A DNA stretch of 64,000 nt from Trogon surrucura (GCA_020746105.1 CM036629.1:9316001-9380000); one strand, 5' to 3'. Numbered from the stretch's first letter, positions 26,301 through 44,146 are shown. Notes: generated by a model not told the origin, from the sequence alone. Translations and numbers: made by a program.

Positions 26301-29300
26301 CTGCAGGAACAGATTGAATGCAGGTTTTATATTGTTATTATGAATGTTTTGATGTTGCAAATGATTTTTTGATATTTGATAACAAAGCCTTGAGATGATA
26401 GCAATAGAAGCCTAAGAGTAGCTTTCATAACCTATTAATTTTTTGGTTTTTTCATGGTGATTTTTTTTTCTTTGCTGCCATTGGTTGTTCATTTTAAAAA
26501 TGGTTTTAGTGGGGATTTCTCTCACTGCTTTTGCCTACCATGCAGTGCTGCTACATACAAAGTATATATAAAAAATGTGCCTATATTATCCTGTCAAGTG
26601 CTACTAACCAAATACAAAGCAGCACAGCCCAAGTTTGGTCCTGTACCACTAAACTCAGTGACAGCTTTGCTTTGGCAACATTAAAAGAATCATCAGGCCC
26701 TGTCTGAGAACAACTGGATGTCTTTGATAGTGTCATTTTATTCCAGTCTGTAATTCAAAACTTAGACAGACAGTTGGTTTTAGCAATTAATATAATTTAT
26801 ATCCCTAAATGGTAATCTCTCCAGAAGAAGGATGGTATTGCCATGTGTAATCTGCGAAACATCCTGACTATTTTGGGAGGGAAGGCAGAATTTTAACTAC
26901 AGCTGTGAAGCACAGAACTATAGACATGCCTGCGAAGGAGAGGTGCCCTGTGCTTCTGGGAGCCTCCCATCCATGGAAGCAGCTGGGCTGAACTCTTGCC
27001 AGACAAGGAGCTGTTTCTGCCTTGACTTGTCCAAACTTAGCCTGTCTCAGTAAGTTTTGGCTGGTGTTGGTTTGTCCACTGGCTGCTGCCAAGCAGATGG
27101 CACCATCTGCATTTTCCTCGCCTTTGCTCAGTGAGAGCTCTAATTTGTGTTTCCTTCTGCTCCCCAACCAAACGTGTCCATGACATTTTACAGGTATGTA
27201 TTTATTCTTGAGTCTTAAAATGTTTGTTTCTTTTTTATTCTGGCTGAGATTGACTGACACCCTCAAAAGTTCCTGTAAGGCGATATGAGAGAGAAATAAG
27301 GACTGACAGACAGACAGCAATGCCATGACCCTCATTTCCTTAGGAAACCAAGCTAAAAAAGAAAATGTAACCTCAGACCCTTTGCTGAGGGCTTCTCCTC
27401 AGCCAGGATAAGAACTGATCTATCCCAGATCAGAAATTATATGTGGAGATTGCTGTACTCTTATGACTATATTAAAGGAGTCAAGAAAACCAACTAATTG
27501 TGAATAGCTTGTAAGTCTTTAAAGAACCATTATTATTACAATTAATAGTAATTTTATTGTATTTACTTTGCATAGGCAAAAATGGTCCCACGGTACAGTT
27601 AAAACCAGCGAAGAATCCCTGGGGGACAGAATGCAGATGTGTGTGCAGAGGGGCTCCCCACCCCTGCGCTCTGCTCGAGGGACAGACTGAGGAGCGGGCT
27701 GCTGTCACGTTCTGTGCAGCGGAGTGCAACCACGCAGGCAGGTTACAAAAAAAACGGAGAGGAGTCTGGTATCAGTGTCCCTTCCCTAGGTAAGGTGTGT
27801 ATACAGCAGAGAGGTTTCAGATTTTTGTCTCGTGTAACAGAATGGAGGTAAAGTGTGTGGAGTGAGCTGATGGGAGGAAAGCCTCCTGTCCTCTCCAGGC
27901 TATGCTCACCTATGTGCTGTAGTTGCTCACAGGCAATTTGTAACCGTTTAGGTGGGTCGTTCTCTATCTGCATGACTTGACTTTAAAGCTTTATTGAAGC
28001 TCTTCACTCAATTCACTAGTGACCTTGAGAGATCCTATCACATGTGCTGGCAATTGTGTAGCTGATGCATTTCCATACCAGGCACTAAAGCCCTTACATA
28101 TTGGAAAAGTCATTTGGTCTGTTAGAACTCTAGAAAAATACAAATATTTCATAAGGACAAGTGGGCAGATTATTCTCAGGCTATTGATTCCACATTTTGG
28201 TCTGCTGAAAACCTGCTGCTAAATAGACCTCCCTACTGGAGAGGCTGAGCAAAATGGCCATTACAGGGAGAGACTCTGGGGATTTATTGATTGGACAAGA
28301 GAACACTAATCATGAAATAGCAAAGATTGAGCATGCTGTTGTGACTACTATTTGCATAAAAAGGTAACATTTCAGTGTTGGAAGCCAGATTTTTCAGAAC
28401 ATTAGCAGTAGTTATCCCTGATGGAGTCCTACTTCCTACATCCAGCACGGCAGCCAGTTCCCCAGGCTTCATGCTTTCCATCATCTAGAGAGCTGGGACA
28501 GCACACACACATAATGTTGTCTCTAAGTTAGCAAATACATTTATTACACTAGATAAATACTGAAACTAAAATTCATATCTCCAGCAAACCTACAGAATAA
28601 TGCCTTCTCTTTCAAGTATACTTGAAAAAAGCATAAATTTTAGATTTTGAAATGGCTAATTGATTTTCTATTTGATTCTTGCATTCAAGAAGTTAGTTCA
28701 ATTAATTTCAATCAATTTGTATAATCAAATTCTTGTAAACACTCCTTCTTCCTGATGTGGTAATTTTGTCAGTTTCAAGCATTCAAAACTCAAAAATGAG
28801 GAAGCTCTTAAAATTTTGCGCAAGACTAGACTCTTATATAGTTTATTCTTTTACAACAGTGTATGTTTCTTTACCCCTTTATCTTCCTGGTTTTTTTTGT
28901 TTTGGTTTGTTTTTATGCAGGTTATCAAAGATAGAGACTAAAGAAGTGGATTGAAATTTTCTACACTTTTTTTAAAAAGGGTGAATTCCTCACGTATTTA
29001 TGTACCTCCAAGCTTTATGACTTTAAGAAAACACATACGAAATTACAGAATTCATTACCAGACTAGGCAAAACTTGGTAAGCTATAAATGTTTGTCACAG
29101 TATGCAATCCATACTTTATTGCACAAATGGATGCAAACTGCACTGATTGAGTGCAGAATACAGGATTGCAGGAGTTTCCTGTGCTCCTGTACACTTATGC
29201 ATATATAAAGCAACCAGTTCTGCATGAATGTATGAAGACACTGCACATGACAAAGTTCCTGAAGTGCACCACAATTTTGTTATTAAGGCAGAAGTCAGAA

Positions 29301-32300
29301 TGGCCTAGACTGAGCTTTTCTACCTGAGGGGCAAGTCTCTCTGATTACAGGCTGATTGTACCTAGTGCCTGAAGTTCTCAGTTCCTCACAGATGGGATTT
29401 AACAAGGTATCTCAATACCACTAGCTCCATGAAGTACTTTTCCAAATAGGCTCCTGAAAGACATCAGTCTCTTAAAGGCCAGTTTGGCCCGCTGAGTGGA
29501 TTTGCCCCACATCTGATGAAAGGATTCAAATTGTCAGTTCAATAGGAAAGTCTTTCTGTTGTAGGGATGAAAAGCTCAGAGGACCTCACTCATGCTCAGT
29601 GGTCTCGTAATTAAATGTTATACACTTGATGAGCATTGCATTGCAATCCTCAAGGCTAATTTACATGTTACCACCAAAATGCCTTATTTTAGTTTGCTTG
29701 TAAAAATACTGTACAGGCATCATTGCATGTCATTGCAAATGGTTTGTATCAATGATGCTTGGGTGACTCTCAAAATTACTAAAAGCTGTACATAATTACT
29801 GCTAAAGAGCCCTGTACAGAACCAATAATACTTCCTCTACAATAGCTATTTTATGACTAAGATGGCTTTCCTGATGTGACTGACAGTGCTAGGATCACAA
29901 ACAAGCAGCCTGCCAGCAAATAAAGGATAGCTTTTTTGGAAAACAAAGTTGTGTGATTCAATTACAGTATTACGTGTATAATTAAAGTGTATGTTGCTTT
30001 TCCAAGAGTTGCCTATAATTCAAAACAGTAAGACAGGGTGGGAGGAAGGAGAGAACAATGAAAATAGGTAGGAGCTAGTTGTAGGAATGCTGACAGGTAT
30101 GGTGCAAATCTAAGCTATTTCCTAGCACATTTAAACGCTTTATGCTATAAAAGTTGCTTTTAGTGATTTGGGCCACGTGACTTACAGCACTCTTTACACA
30201 ATGAATGAGGGAAAAGAGAAGCAGCTTCTTAAGACTCTGGGATCCATTTAGCACATACACTTTTATCAGTTTCTTGTTCTGAGGAGGTCATCCCGCAAAT
30301 AACATCTCAATGCAGGCATATCAGATGGACTGAACTGCCATTTCTTACAATTCACTATTTCTTTAATACTTATTTGACTGACTTCAAAGCAACGCTAAAG
30401 CTTTTCTGCAACCATTTATTGGAATATATTAATAATAATAAATCAGTTTCATTCACTCGATTCCAGCTCTTGGAAGAATAAACAACCTTGTGCAGATGCA
30501 GAAGGGCAGAGAAATATTAGATGACTTACCCACAGTCTGCAGCAGGTGAATGGAAGAATTAGAAACAGAACCTCTGGCCTCTGGCCTTTCTTCCGAATCA
30601 TCTTTCCTCTGTTTGTGCCACAGTGAAATGATTTTGCATATGTCCTGTCTCAGAAATATGAAAAATATATGCAATATGCAAAGCAGCCAGTTGGACTGCC
30701 TTTTGGAATATATCATCATTTATGAAAGGTGCATCTTGAAGCCTAAACAGATTGTGTGCAATTAATTGCAAACTGTCAAAGAGGCTACAGCACTTTACTG
30801 CCAATTTGTAAATAAAACCTAGTATGGAAAAGGACTTAGGCAAGTGAGGTGAGTGTGGATAAAGGAAAGGCAATGTAAAAATACAATGCAACACAATTTT
30901 TATACTCCGGCCTTTAAGAATTTTGCTGACCCTGTAAGAAAATGGTGTGATGCAGAGTCATTCGATGCAGCTAGGCTTCTCCATACGTGAGTATTTTACA
31001 TAACCCAAATGGAGAAGTCCCCGCTAACTTGAAAATCTAAAACAATAAAGGAAGTCATCAAGTGCAAAAGCATATTTCTTATTAAAATCTTGATAAAGGC
31101 ATAAGCATTTCTGCATCCTAAAGATGTGCTGAACAACGGTGGTGAAGTGTGGATCATTCCACATACAAGTGACTGCAAAAACAGCAGATTGCCTTTATGT
31201 CCTGATATTGACCCTCAAATGATCTTTGTTATAAATATGCTTATCCTGGTGGCTGGCCAATACCTGACTTGTTTCCTTATCCCATGCTGTCTAGCTCCCT
31301 TTGTGTCACTGCTGTTACCATCCTATATTTCATCGTTCCCCTCCATAATATTCAATAAATACAATATGTTTGGTGCCACTGCTGATCTGCTGAGCCAGTC
31401 AGTGGCTGGCCCAGTGACTCAGGCTTGGTCTCAGCTTCAAAAGAAAAATGATAATGCCTGTCTTTCTCAGTTTGAACCCCTCTGGTGAACAGCATCACAA
31501 ATGTAATACAGACCTTCAGTAATTACTGAAACAGCAGTTTGTCACAAGCTGCTGGCGGCACTGATGGACAATCTGCTTGTGGGTATATGAAGGAATATGT
31601 AAGAAAATATGACATTTGTGACAGGCTTAACTTGGAAAAAAAATTTCAGGGGATGAAATGTGCATGTGGAGGCAGTGTAGATGGAGAAATAGGTACCCTT
31701 ATTCATAGATGGCTCTCTCCACCTCACTGGTACTTAGTATATATGCAAAAATTACTCCAGTGTAAAAGAGAGTTTGGCCCATGCAGTAGCCACAACTACA
31801 TGAAGTGTGATTTGTATCTCCTCTGAAGAGGAGATAAGTAGATCAAGTAGAGAACAAGCAGATTTGGCCCTTGAGGAAGAGCAGAACTGCCTACATATCC
31901 CAGTCACCCTCCACACTGGTGCCATTGAGAGGGTCCTAATGATGCTCAGTAAATAAGAAAATCCTTTCTCTGCTCCCCTGAGATTTGTAGCAAGCCCAGA
32001 GTTTACTGAAACATACAGGCACTTCCCTCAGCTCTGTGAACCTGAAAAAAAAATGGAAATCTGAAAGTCTGCTCTTCATGTGAAGCAATTCTCTTTATTC
32101 TTTTTCTCCCCTCATCTTGTAGTGCAAATACAGTTGCAGAAATGACACAAAACATCTGAATCCACAGATGGTGAGGTAAATTTGAGGGTCAGAGAAGATG
32201 AAAGAAAAAATGGACTCAGAGTCTGATAGACTTTGGATGGAATTTTACAGGGAATCAGCACTCCAAAGGGTGGGGTGGGGTGACCTGCCCATGCAGGGGA

Positions 32301-35300
32301 AATGCAGGCCCAGGTCACTGAAACATCAAAACTCTAGAACGGAGAGGAGGGATTGTGCTGCTTGACCAAAGCCAAATTAATAATGACGCTTCTTTTCACA
32401 GCTTAATAATATTTAAACAATGTTGCTTCTATTAGTGAACTGAAGACAGTTTGTTTTATACGAGACATATTCTCCCCAAGTTAAGGTATTTTATGCCTTT
32501 CAGTATTTTTTTTGAACTAGATTGCACTTGACTCTAGGGACAGAAGGTTTCCTTCAGAAGTCTTTGCTGAATTTATGGCACAAACAGCTATGTCCCTTTA
32601 GCCTTTATTAAGTCCAACTTACGAAATCTATGTGTCTGCATCGCTTGTATGTTATTTTATTCATCGCACTGCTGGAAACTGCTCGCATTTCACCAGAAAA
32701 GGCTCTCCAGTCTGCAGCTATTGCATTTTCCCTCTCGCATCACTCCAGCAAACTGCCTTGCAGCTGTCCTGTGGCCGAGGCTGGAGCGGAGCTGCTGGAG
32801 CCCGCTGGCCCCTGCCGCGAGCACGGCACCCGCGCGGCCCCGAGAGCTGCGGGAGCGGACATGAGCTGAGCTCCCCGGAGGTTTTGCCTGAATGAGTACT
32901 GGAGGGTGGAGTTCTCATTCAGAGCCACAGACAACTCTCTTAAAGTACTGGGGGCATTCAGAACGCGGAAATCTGCTATACTGCAATTTCAGAAAGCAGG
33001 AGGTGAACACCGGACATAATGACCTCTCCTCTTCTGACCAGCAAAGCCAAGCACAGTAATCTTTAGCCCTTGGCCATGTTCATTGTGCTTATTTTCATGT
33101 GCTGTGATGAATGCAAGAGATTCCTGTACGTAAAAAACAGGTCAATAAGCAGTATGGAATAGTGCTGGCTTACAGGTTTACCCTACAGTTACTAAGCTCA
33201 TTGTTTCCAGCCATAAGTCATGAGAATTTGGTTGATACTCAGGGCTTTGCCCTCTCTTTCCCCTCTCTCAGCCACTGAAGTCATAATTTTCAACGGGAAA
33301 TTGCTGAGTATTATCTTTATCTATAGTTGCCAGTGTCTTCAAGAGCTCAAGCCCTTTCCTCTTACTGCTGCCTCTGCAGGTGCTCCTGGAAAATGAGGAG
33401 GAGACCTCCACAGCCCGCGCTTATTGCCAGTGTGAACCCACAGGTTCCCAGCTCTGGTGCGGTACCAGTGTGTGCTGAGCAACACCGATGCTACCCTGGG
33501 ATACTAAAGGGTATGTCATGTAATGCTTGTATGTCACAAAGATTTTGGAGGGGAGAACAGGGAGACCCTATTGTTTTCTTTAGATTTGCCTTCCTCTTTG
33601 TCGTTCCTTGACATCTGTCCCTCACAACAGACTGGTGGTGCAATGTGCACTTCTGTCCCCTGCAGAGGCTTTGCTCCTCTCAGAAAAGACTTCCAGAAGA
33701 TGACCGACAGCACTGAAATCCCACTCAGTCTACTTGGTTTTTTACCAGCCCTACTCGATTGCTCTGCAAGAACAGAGAGGAATATTTTCCCTGCTCTCTG
33801 GAGTAAAGTCCTCCATTACCATGTCACGAAAGAAAACAGGCTGTTTGGTAGCTAAGGAAAAATGCTGACTTTAAAACTGAGGTAAGGCTCTATCATTTAC
33901 GCTAATGAGCTCACTGGTGGGGAATTTGTAAAATTTTATGATAAAAAAGTAGCTGTAGTCAGTGTTTGATGGAATTTACTGTTTTACTTTTTTGCTGAAA
34001 ATACGCATAACTACTAATAGCTTTCCCATCCAAACCTAGAAAGAAATAAATGCACTGAGAATTGTCCCATTAGAAGTTCAAAGATCTTGTAAGTAATCCA
34101 TTATTTTAAAGATTTATTCTTTAACTACAAGTTGGTCTAAATTCTGCTGAGAAGGCTATAGACACTTTAAACCAGTTGAATAACAAATCAGTTACCCAGA
34201 AGTAGGAGCCCTTAATGAAATATTCATATCAGGATTTTAATTACTGGTAACTTATGGCTAGCTGGTAGTCATCATTGTCCTGTCAGATTTTGATTTCTGA
34301 TGGAAGTGCGCCCTGGGATGCACGCTGGGGTTGCCCTGTGGATGGTTCTGAGCCAGATACTGCATGTCCAATATATGCAGTGAATTATCATACACTGTCA
34401 GAGCATCAAATGACAAGTGTTAAGGAAATCACCCAGCTACTGTAGATTACTAGGACCTAGATCATTCTGTTCAGAACGAGACTAAATGAGTCTGGCTGGA
34501 GAGAGTAACCCTGCTATAAAACTATTAAAAATAGAAGAAAACAAAGGGGTGAGAGTAAGCAGAGAGGAATGGATATGTGTCTAGCTGAAGGGCTGGAAAA
34601 TTCTCACCATGTGGCAACCATATGAGACATGCATGACACTCCAGCATGTTTTCTCTCCCCTTCTGTTTGTTTGTGGTTTTGTTTTTTTGCAGCCTACCCA
34701 CACCGTTTGAGGTGTTCAAACTCCACAGAGTCCCTAGTTCAATGCCTGTTAAAGCTGGCCAGAGATGCAACACAGTGCATGGGCTTCATTGTGTGTTACC
34801 ACTCACTGCCGCAGGCAGACAAGAAATAAATCCTTGTGAAATACTGCATGTGCTGGTTGCACCCCTGCAGCCTTGTTTTCTACCTAGAGGTAGCTGTGTT
34901 TCGGCATTGGTGTCTCAGACACCTCATCCTCCTAAGAGTCGTGGTTTTGATTCACCACTTTCAGTAGTAATTTGGCAAGGGGTGCACTAATCTCCGAGCA
35001 GGAATAGCAGAACAGTAACCAGTGAACATAGAGACTTGCATGTGGGTTTACTGCTGCTGAAAAAAAAAGGACAGACAAAAGGGGAAAATATGAAGTGGAT
35101 AGAAAAAAACGTATGGAAGGGATACAAGAGGGACAGCTGGTTTATGGGCTGTTAGTGATGTATTTTTTAACTCCAGGAGACCTACAAGCACTGTGAGTAT
35201 GAGGAAACAAGAAAGGCGAACAAAATGGATCAGTGTGAGAGACTGCAAAGTGGCTGAGAACCTGGTCTTACATGCGAGTGATCACAACTACTATCATCTT

Positions 35301-38300
35301 TCAAGAACACATTGAGTTTTTCACAAAAATACTGTAAAATCCATGGTTCTTGAATCTCTGTCTTGATATGGCTCATTACAAGATTTGGATTTTCCAGTAC
35401 CTAAAAGTTTGTGTCTACTTTTCTTTGAGAAGAGCAGCCACTAGAGGGAAGGATGCACATGGAGAAGTACCCCTCAGCACCTCTGGTGCTTACTCCGTCA
35501 GTAAAAAAAAAAACCAACAGAATTTTATCCAGCATTTGTAAGGTGGCCTAGTTTATCCATTCAGATAAAATATATTGAATGAGATTATTTTTAGTATTGC
35601 AGTTTCACCATACATTGTGAAACACAGCCAAAACTAAGGGCCAGGGAAAAAATGAAATCATTGGCTAAATTACACAGAGGAGATTGGATTACCTGTTCAA
35701 ACAGAGCTCTTAATTCTGTGTATAAATAGAATCCGCAAATACAAGAGTACTGCAGTAAAAAATAAAGCCAGACAACAGCCCCTAATAACCCCTAATTATT
35801 AGGAGTTTCAGTTAACATTTGGATGGCTTTGGTCTTTAATTCTTTTTGAGTCTGAAGAGGCAGCATGACCAAGGTGCCCACATTTACAATTACAGCTAGC
35901 ACACATGCTGTTCCAACCCATGCTGGCTTTAGCAGAGTGTTCTCTGGCAGATTGAATTGGGATTTTTGCCCTGTTAAAATATAATTACCTATCTGAATGG
36001 CGACTAATTTCCAGTTTGAGTTATTTATTTGTAACGATGCACTTGTTTTGACAGAGGTCTATGACAAGAAAAACAAATCGAGCTTCTGACCTTGGCATCA
36101 TTGCTCACTTAGGAACTTCTTGTACCTGAAAGAAAGCCTGCTAATATCCCATCCAAGTAATGAATTGACTTGCATGTTATCAGTAGATATAACAGAGATC
36201 TAGCTGTAAATGAGACACTACTTAAGGTAAGACTGAAATCCAATGTTACCTTTTAAAAAAAGAGAGAAGAAAGGCTTGACAGCACTATACTACATACAGA
36301 CAATTATGGTTGTATAAATCAGAATGTTTAATAGTTGCCTCAAGGATGGTGTTTTCAAATATCTTTAGCAGTGAGCTAATATACTTGCCCAGTTTTAAAG
36401 TTGTCCTATGTAATATATAAATCCATATATATATATATGAGATTAGAAGTCAAACACTGCATTGCAGGCAGACAATAAAAAGCAGCAGATGACATTATCC
36501 ACAGTATCTTAATAAACTATGTTGTTCTTCTTCAAAAAAACCCATATCTGTGCAGTCCCATGATCCTTCAAGGTAGACAATTTTCTATTAATTTACTGCT
36601 GCAATCCCCACTTTGGTTGAGATTGTGTAACAGCTTCCCCTTTGACCTTCTGTTTGCAACTACCCATATCCATCAAAAATTCCCACTCTGAGACTGGTGT
36701 TCACCATGATCTGAAAGTGAAACTCAGGCCTTTTTTCTTCTGTAGGAAGGCAGGCACAATTAATTTTGGGAAGCAATATAGGTACATTTGATCAAATAAA
36801 ATTACAGAATGTTTGGATATGAACATACGCAAATGATCACCTGGCAGTTGTTCTTGATGTAGACACCTGGGGAAGTATACGCACTCTTTAGGTGTCCGTG
36901 CTTCTGCTGAGTTTCACCCTCAGTGATGCCATCTTTCTCCTGCAACCACAAGTTATCAGGAGAGAATTCCCTGGGTCTGGTGGTGTTCTCCCCTGGCACC
37001 TGAACCACATCTGTCCTTTCTTTGCTGTGTACGACCTGCGCTGGCAGGCGTGTGGCACGGTAAGCTCCTGCGGCCTTTCTTAGTCTACAAGGTGCGGAAC
37101 GTTACAGATAATTTCTGCTGGATGGCACCTTAACAGCTCATCTGCTCCTGCTGTGCACTCTCTTGCTGAACTCAGTCTGCTCTTTGTGATACTTTAATTG
37201 CTTGCTGTGGAAGCTGAAGGTGACACCATAAGCAAATCACCATAAATACAAGCAAACTTCTCTTAAAACAGCAAATCAGATGGTTGTAGATAGTGCACGG
37301 TATGGATCAGCAAGAGCTGTTTTGCTCTAAATCTTGTTGTCGCACATCTTCATACTTTGTACAGAATCCTGGCAGACGCTTGGGAAGACAAGTATCTTGA
37401 GTTTATATGGACATAGATAAATCCCTGAATTGCTTTTTGCTGTTTATACTTTATAAACTAATATAGCAGTGAACAAATTGCATTTTCAGAACCGTGAACA
37501 AACTCCATTTCATAAAAGTTATCCAGTTATGGGCCAGACCTTGCATTTCTTACTTAGGAAGGATTAAATCAAAAGGCAAGTAGTCTGTGAAAAGGTGGTT
37601 TTATAGAGAGCTAGCTAAACTCTTGATAAATTATTCTCTCAAAGAAAAAAAAGAAGGTTTCTAGTAGATTTATCTGTACTTGCTTTCAGAGAAGCTTATA
37701 CTTGCCTCCCTTAGAGGCTTTCTTCACAAGTGAACCTAAAAGTTAAACGTGTAGTGAAATTGAGTTTCTAAGGATGATTTTTCCTAAAACAGGATTAAAG
37801 TTCACTGACAGTGTAATGCAGGGCAGGTAATGTTGCTGCTGGTCATGATTTAAACTGCTTTGTGGCTAAACTATATTTTTGGTTTCTACAGATAACAGTT
37901 GAGTACCTCCGAGCTTTAAATTTGCTTCTGTAAGAGGTGAAAACGAGGTTATTTTGGTTTCTCCATATTTTTCTTCTGGAGCAAAATAAGCAACCCTCCC
38001 ATGATCTGAGCAGGATAGTAACCAGTCCTGAAGTGGTTCATCAAAGACCTGTGAGGATCTTTCCGTTATTTTTTTCCCCTCCAGATTACTTCCAAGTTGT
38101 TCATTTGGCTTCTTTTCTTCAACTATGAGTGAAACATTAGGGGGATTATACAAATAGGCTGTGGCCAATCTGTCAACATCAAGGTCATGGCTAGTTACTG
38201 TGCAATGGACATTTTCTCCATATCCACAACAGTATTTCTTAAAAGTAAGTATCAAAGAGCTCTGTTTGGCAAATACATTCGTTTCAGTCTAACATCTACA

Positions 38301-40180
38301 ACATCTATAACAGTTTGATAATACCTTGATACTGTTCCAGTTGTATCTAATTACAGTTTGCCCTACTGTATCTCAGTGAAATTGATTAATAAGGCAGTTT
38401 GTAATTAGATGGGGTAATGTAATTCCTGGCCCTTTGTAAACATCTGGATTTGCAAATCCGCACTCCTAGCTTGGGAGCTCTCTGCCACACATCAGTAATT
38501 ACGCCACGGTTTTTTATAGCAGTACCTACATCCTCCTGCTGAGTGTCTCTTTGTTCCCCATATGAGTCAGGGGCTGTTGTCAATACAGAGAAAATCAACA
38601 TAACTGCCTAGCGCCGCATGTGACATTTAATGAAAATGAAGTAATGTCTAATTTGCATGGCTGGTGTTACTTTATTAAAGCCAGAACTGCAGAAGCTGGG
38701 TGCTACAGTGCCAGTCAAGTGTGCAAGACTGATAATCCATGGCAAGGCTGGTGTCTGGCATGGGAAACTTTGCATTCACCCCTTGCCTGCCTGCCCACCT
38801 ACTATGTGAGAAACAGGGCTTCTGATAAAAGTGACAGATTTGTTCACTTTTCCAGGCCCGTCTGTCATTGTTCTTTCTGATAACTTCATCCTTCAGAGTT
38901 CACAAAACAAGCCAGGCAGCTTGGGGAGGAAAGCCCACCCTGCCTTCTCCTAGGGGGGTCACCAGAAAACATCAAGGGCAACTCCCAGCTCAGGAGGGAA
39001 ACCCCTTCTGGATTCAAATCAGCAAGCTACAAATGAAAAACTCCATAGCACAAAAGAATTGACTTCTGTTGTGCGCAACAAGTATCTTAAAAGATGCATA
39101 TGAATATTTTTGTACATAAAAAGAGCAATATATGGTTGAAGAACAGAGTCAATCAAGCATTCAAAAAGTTTAAAAGTGCAGAGCCGTGTTCCTTCAGTTT
39201 CTATTTCTCCATGTCAGTTTGCCAATACTGTCAAGGATGCAAAATGCTCATTTTAGTTGTCTTTTATTTGCTGTAGCCTTATTACAACCCCTTAGAACTG
39301 TTTAGAAATATTAATTATATTTTTAAAAAAGTTTCTGGTTCTGACTTCAGACTCAGTTAAGGTCAGCAGTAGTAACAAGATATAAATCATAAGCTTATGT
39401 CTCAAAGTAAAACACAGCACATCTAACAGGCTGTGGCTCCACCCACTCAGTTTTATCTCGTGTTCTACTTCTCAGGACAGTTTTGTTTCTGTTTTATTGC
39501 CTCTCCAAGTCCTTTCTGACCACTTCCCTTCCTCTGTAATCGTTTTGCCACTACACTGGTTCCCACAGTGCTTCCCTGATGAATGTCTTAAACAAAGTGC
39601 AGGGTATTTTGATCCTCCCTGAGGTATGGTGCCATTGGTTGCAACTATCCGTCCCCTCGGAGGCTGCCAGTACCAACCCACTGGCAAACTCCAGTACTTC
39701 ACAGACCTCTGCCTGAAAAACTTTATGGGCGCGCATTTAGCTTAGCAGGGCAGTAATATGAATAAAGTTTTATTTGTAGCAGTTTTCAGAGAGAGATCAG
39801 GTTGTCAAGTAAAATCTTATGAATCACACAATTGGAAGAGTACAGTAAAATAAACTGAAGCCTTTACCAAAATTCATAGTGATTTGCACTTGAGCCTGGT
39901 TTTAGATGATATTCAATTTCCCAGAGAGGATGCTACAAACTTTATATAAGTTTTTACCTCTGAACACAAGTTTAACTTTTGCAAACAGCTCTGCCAGCTA
40001 GAAAATTATTTTCTTCCAGTGGTTTGTTTCTAATGGTTCATCAGTAAATCTCTTCTTTTGCAATCCCGGGTTTTGATTTTTTGACAGCACATCCAGAACG
40101 AACAGTGGTCAGATGTCCACCGAGACAAAGCAACCTTTGCACTTAAGGAAATAAGAATGACCCTAAACCCACGCTCCAGG
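23395..40180. other. Gene desert upstream of CBLN1; no exons recognised
   Basis: This 17-kb AT-rich stretch has no recognisable coding exon or transposon. It includes a GC-richer patch (32750-32880), a short (TA)n run (36424-36438), and motif-rich blocks at about 35870-36080 and 38380-38660 that could be regulatory. Longer open frames at 26868-27335 and 37866-38255 (both - strand) match no family I recognise; the second lacks an ATG. Confidence 0.55.
32750..32880. other. Short GC/CpG-rich patch
   Basis: About 130 bp with many CpGs (for example around 32815-32845) stands out from the AT-rich flanks. It is too short for a standard CpG island and has no associated exon. It could be a regulatory element or a remnant of a GC-rich insertion. 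Confidence 0.35.
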
Positions 40181-40189
40181 CTGGAGCCA

Positions 40190-43224
<3,035 letters not shown>

Positions 43225-43980
43225 GTCACTTCTCATCCAAGAAAAGAGAGTTCTCTTACGAATTCCCAAGTTGTAGCTGGATTTAAAGAGTCATGGACAG
43301 CAGGGACATTTTTCGTTCAAATATTAAAGAAGCTAAATCCTGCTTAAATTTATGTACATCTGCTTTGAAGAATTACTACTTATTTTTGTTGTGTTGCAGC
43401 CAACAGACAGGAGACTATAATTGATCAAACCCCCATTTATATTCTTCTCTCTCCTCCCACAAAATTAGTTCCCAACTCTGTGTCACTGGTGTAATCTGCC
43501 ATCGTTCCCCCATGGTTTCTCCCTCACACAAGTAGACTTTAGATATCTTCATTGTCCTTACAGCATATTTTGTAGTTTTGTTTTTAAAACATGTTAATCT
43601 TGACTCTTTCTCTGAGTTTAACTTTAAAAAAAAAAAATATTAAAAAAAAGCAAAGTATTTTTGACTACGTGGATGCCATGTTGGAAGGGAAAATGCAATT
43701 CTTGCTGTGTACTTGCTGGCAAAAGGAAAAATTTCTACACGAAGAACTATTCACAGCCAAGGCTGACTCAAGTATTTCAGTATTTCTATGTAATTCTGAG
43801 TGATTGTGAAATTTAAGGCTGCTAAATGTTTTGATGCTTGTTTTGCTCTTGTACAATGTGGCCCAACTAAACGCCAGGACGTATATTGAACTTTTACTAT
43901 TACTCTGTAATATATGTGTGAATATCGAAAATTAATTTTTTGCTTTAATTCAATAAAGTTTAAATGGGACTTTTATTTTT
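43225..43980 (+). other. CBLN1: CBLN1 3'UTR (proximal form)
   Basis: AT-rich sequence follows the CBLN1 stop codon and contains U-rich stretches and A runs (43625-43650), ending just after a canonical poly(A) signal. The 3' end is inferred from the signal at 43952 and the T-rich downstream sequence at about 43971-43981. A longer form using the signal at 44402 is possible. Confidence 0.7.
43952..43957 (+). terminator. Canonical poly(A) signal AATAAA, proximal
   Basis: AATAAA lies 727 nt after the CBLN1 stop and is followed within 15-25 nt by a T-rich tract (ACTTTTATTTTTCTT), the usual arrangement for cleavage. It is the most likely main 3' end of CBLN1. Confidence 0.75.
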
Positions 43981-44146
43981 CTTAACCAGAAATAAGGTTT
44001 CTCAGTGCAGGTAGGCAGGAGGAGGAGGCTTGCCGCGGTCCTGGGGCCGCGGCGGTGTGGCAGGATCGGAGCAGGGGAGCCCCTGCAGCCGCGGAGCCCC
44101 GCCGGCAGTCCTGGCAGCCCAAGGGGAGCCGTCGCTAGGAGGTTTC

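Noticed and set aside
26868-27335. 155-codon open frame on the - strand
   Set aside because: It starts with ATG but has no recognisable domain, no splice partners and no CpG island. One frame of this length is near chance expectation for the window.
36424-36438. (TA)n microsatellite
   Set aside because: At about 15 bp it is too short to be notable.
37866-38255. 129-codon open frame on the - strand with fairly protein-like composition
   Set aside because: The frame opens at TTG with no ATG and matches no family I know. Frames of this length are expected by chance in 64 kb. A protein-database search would settle it.
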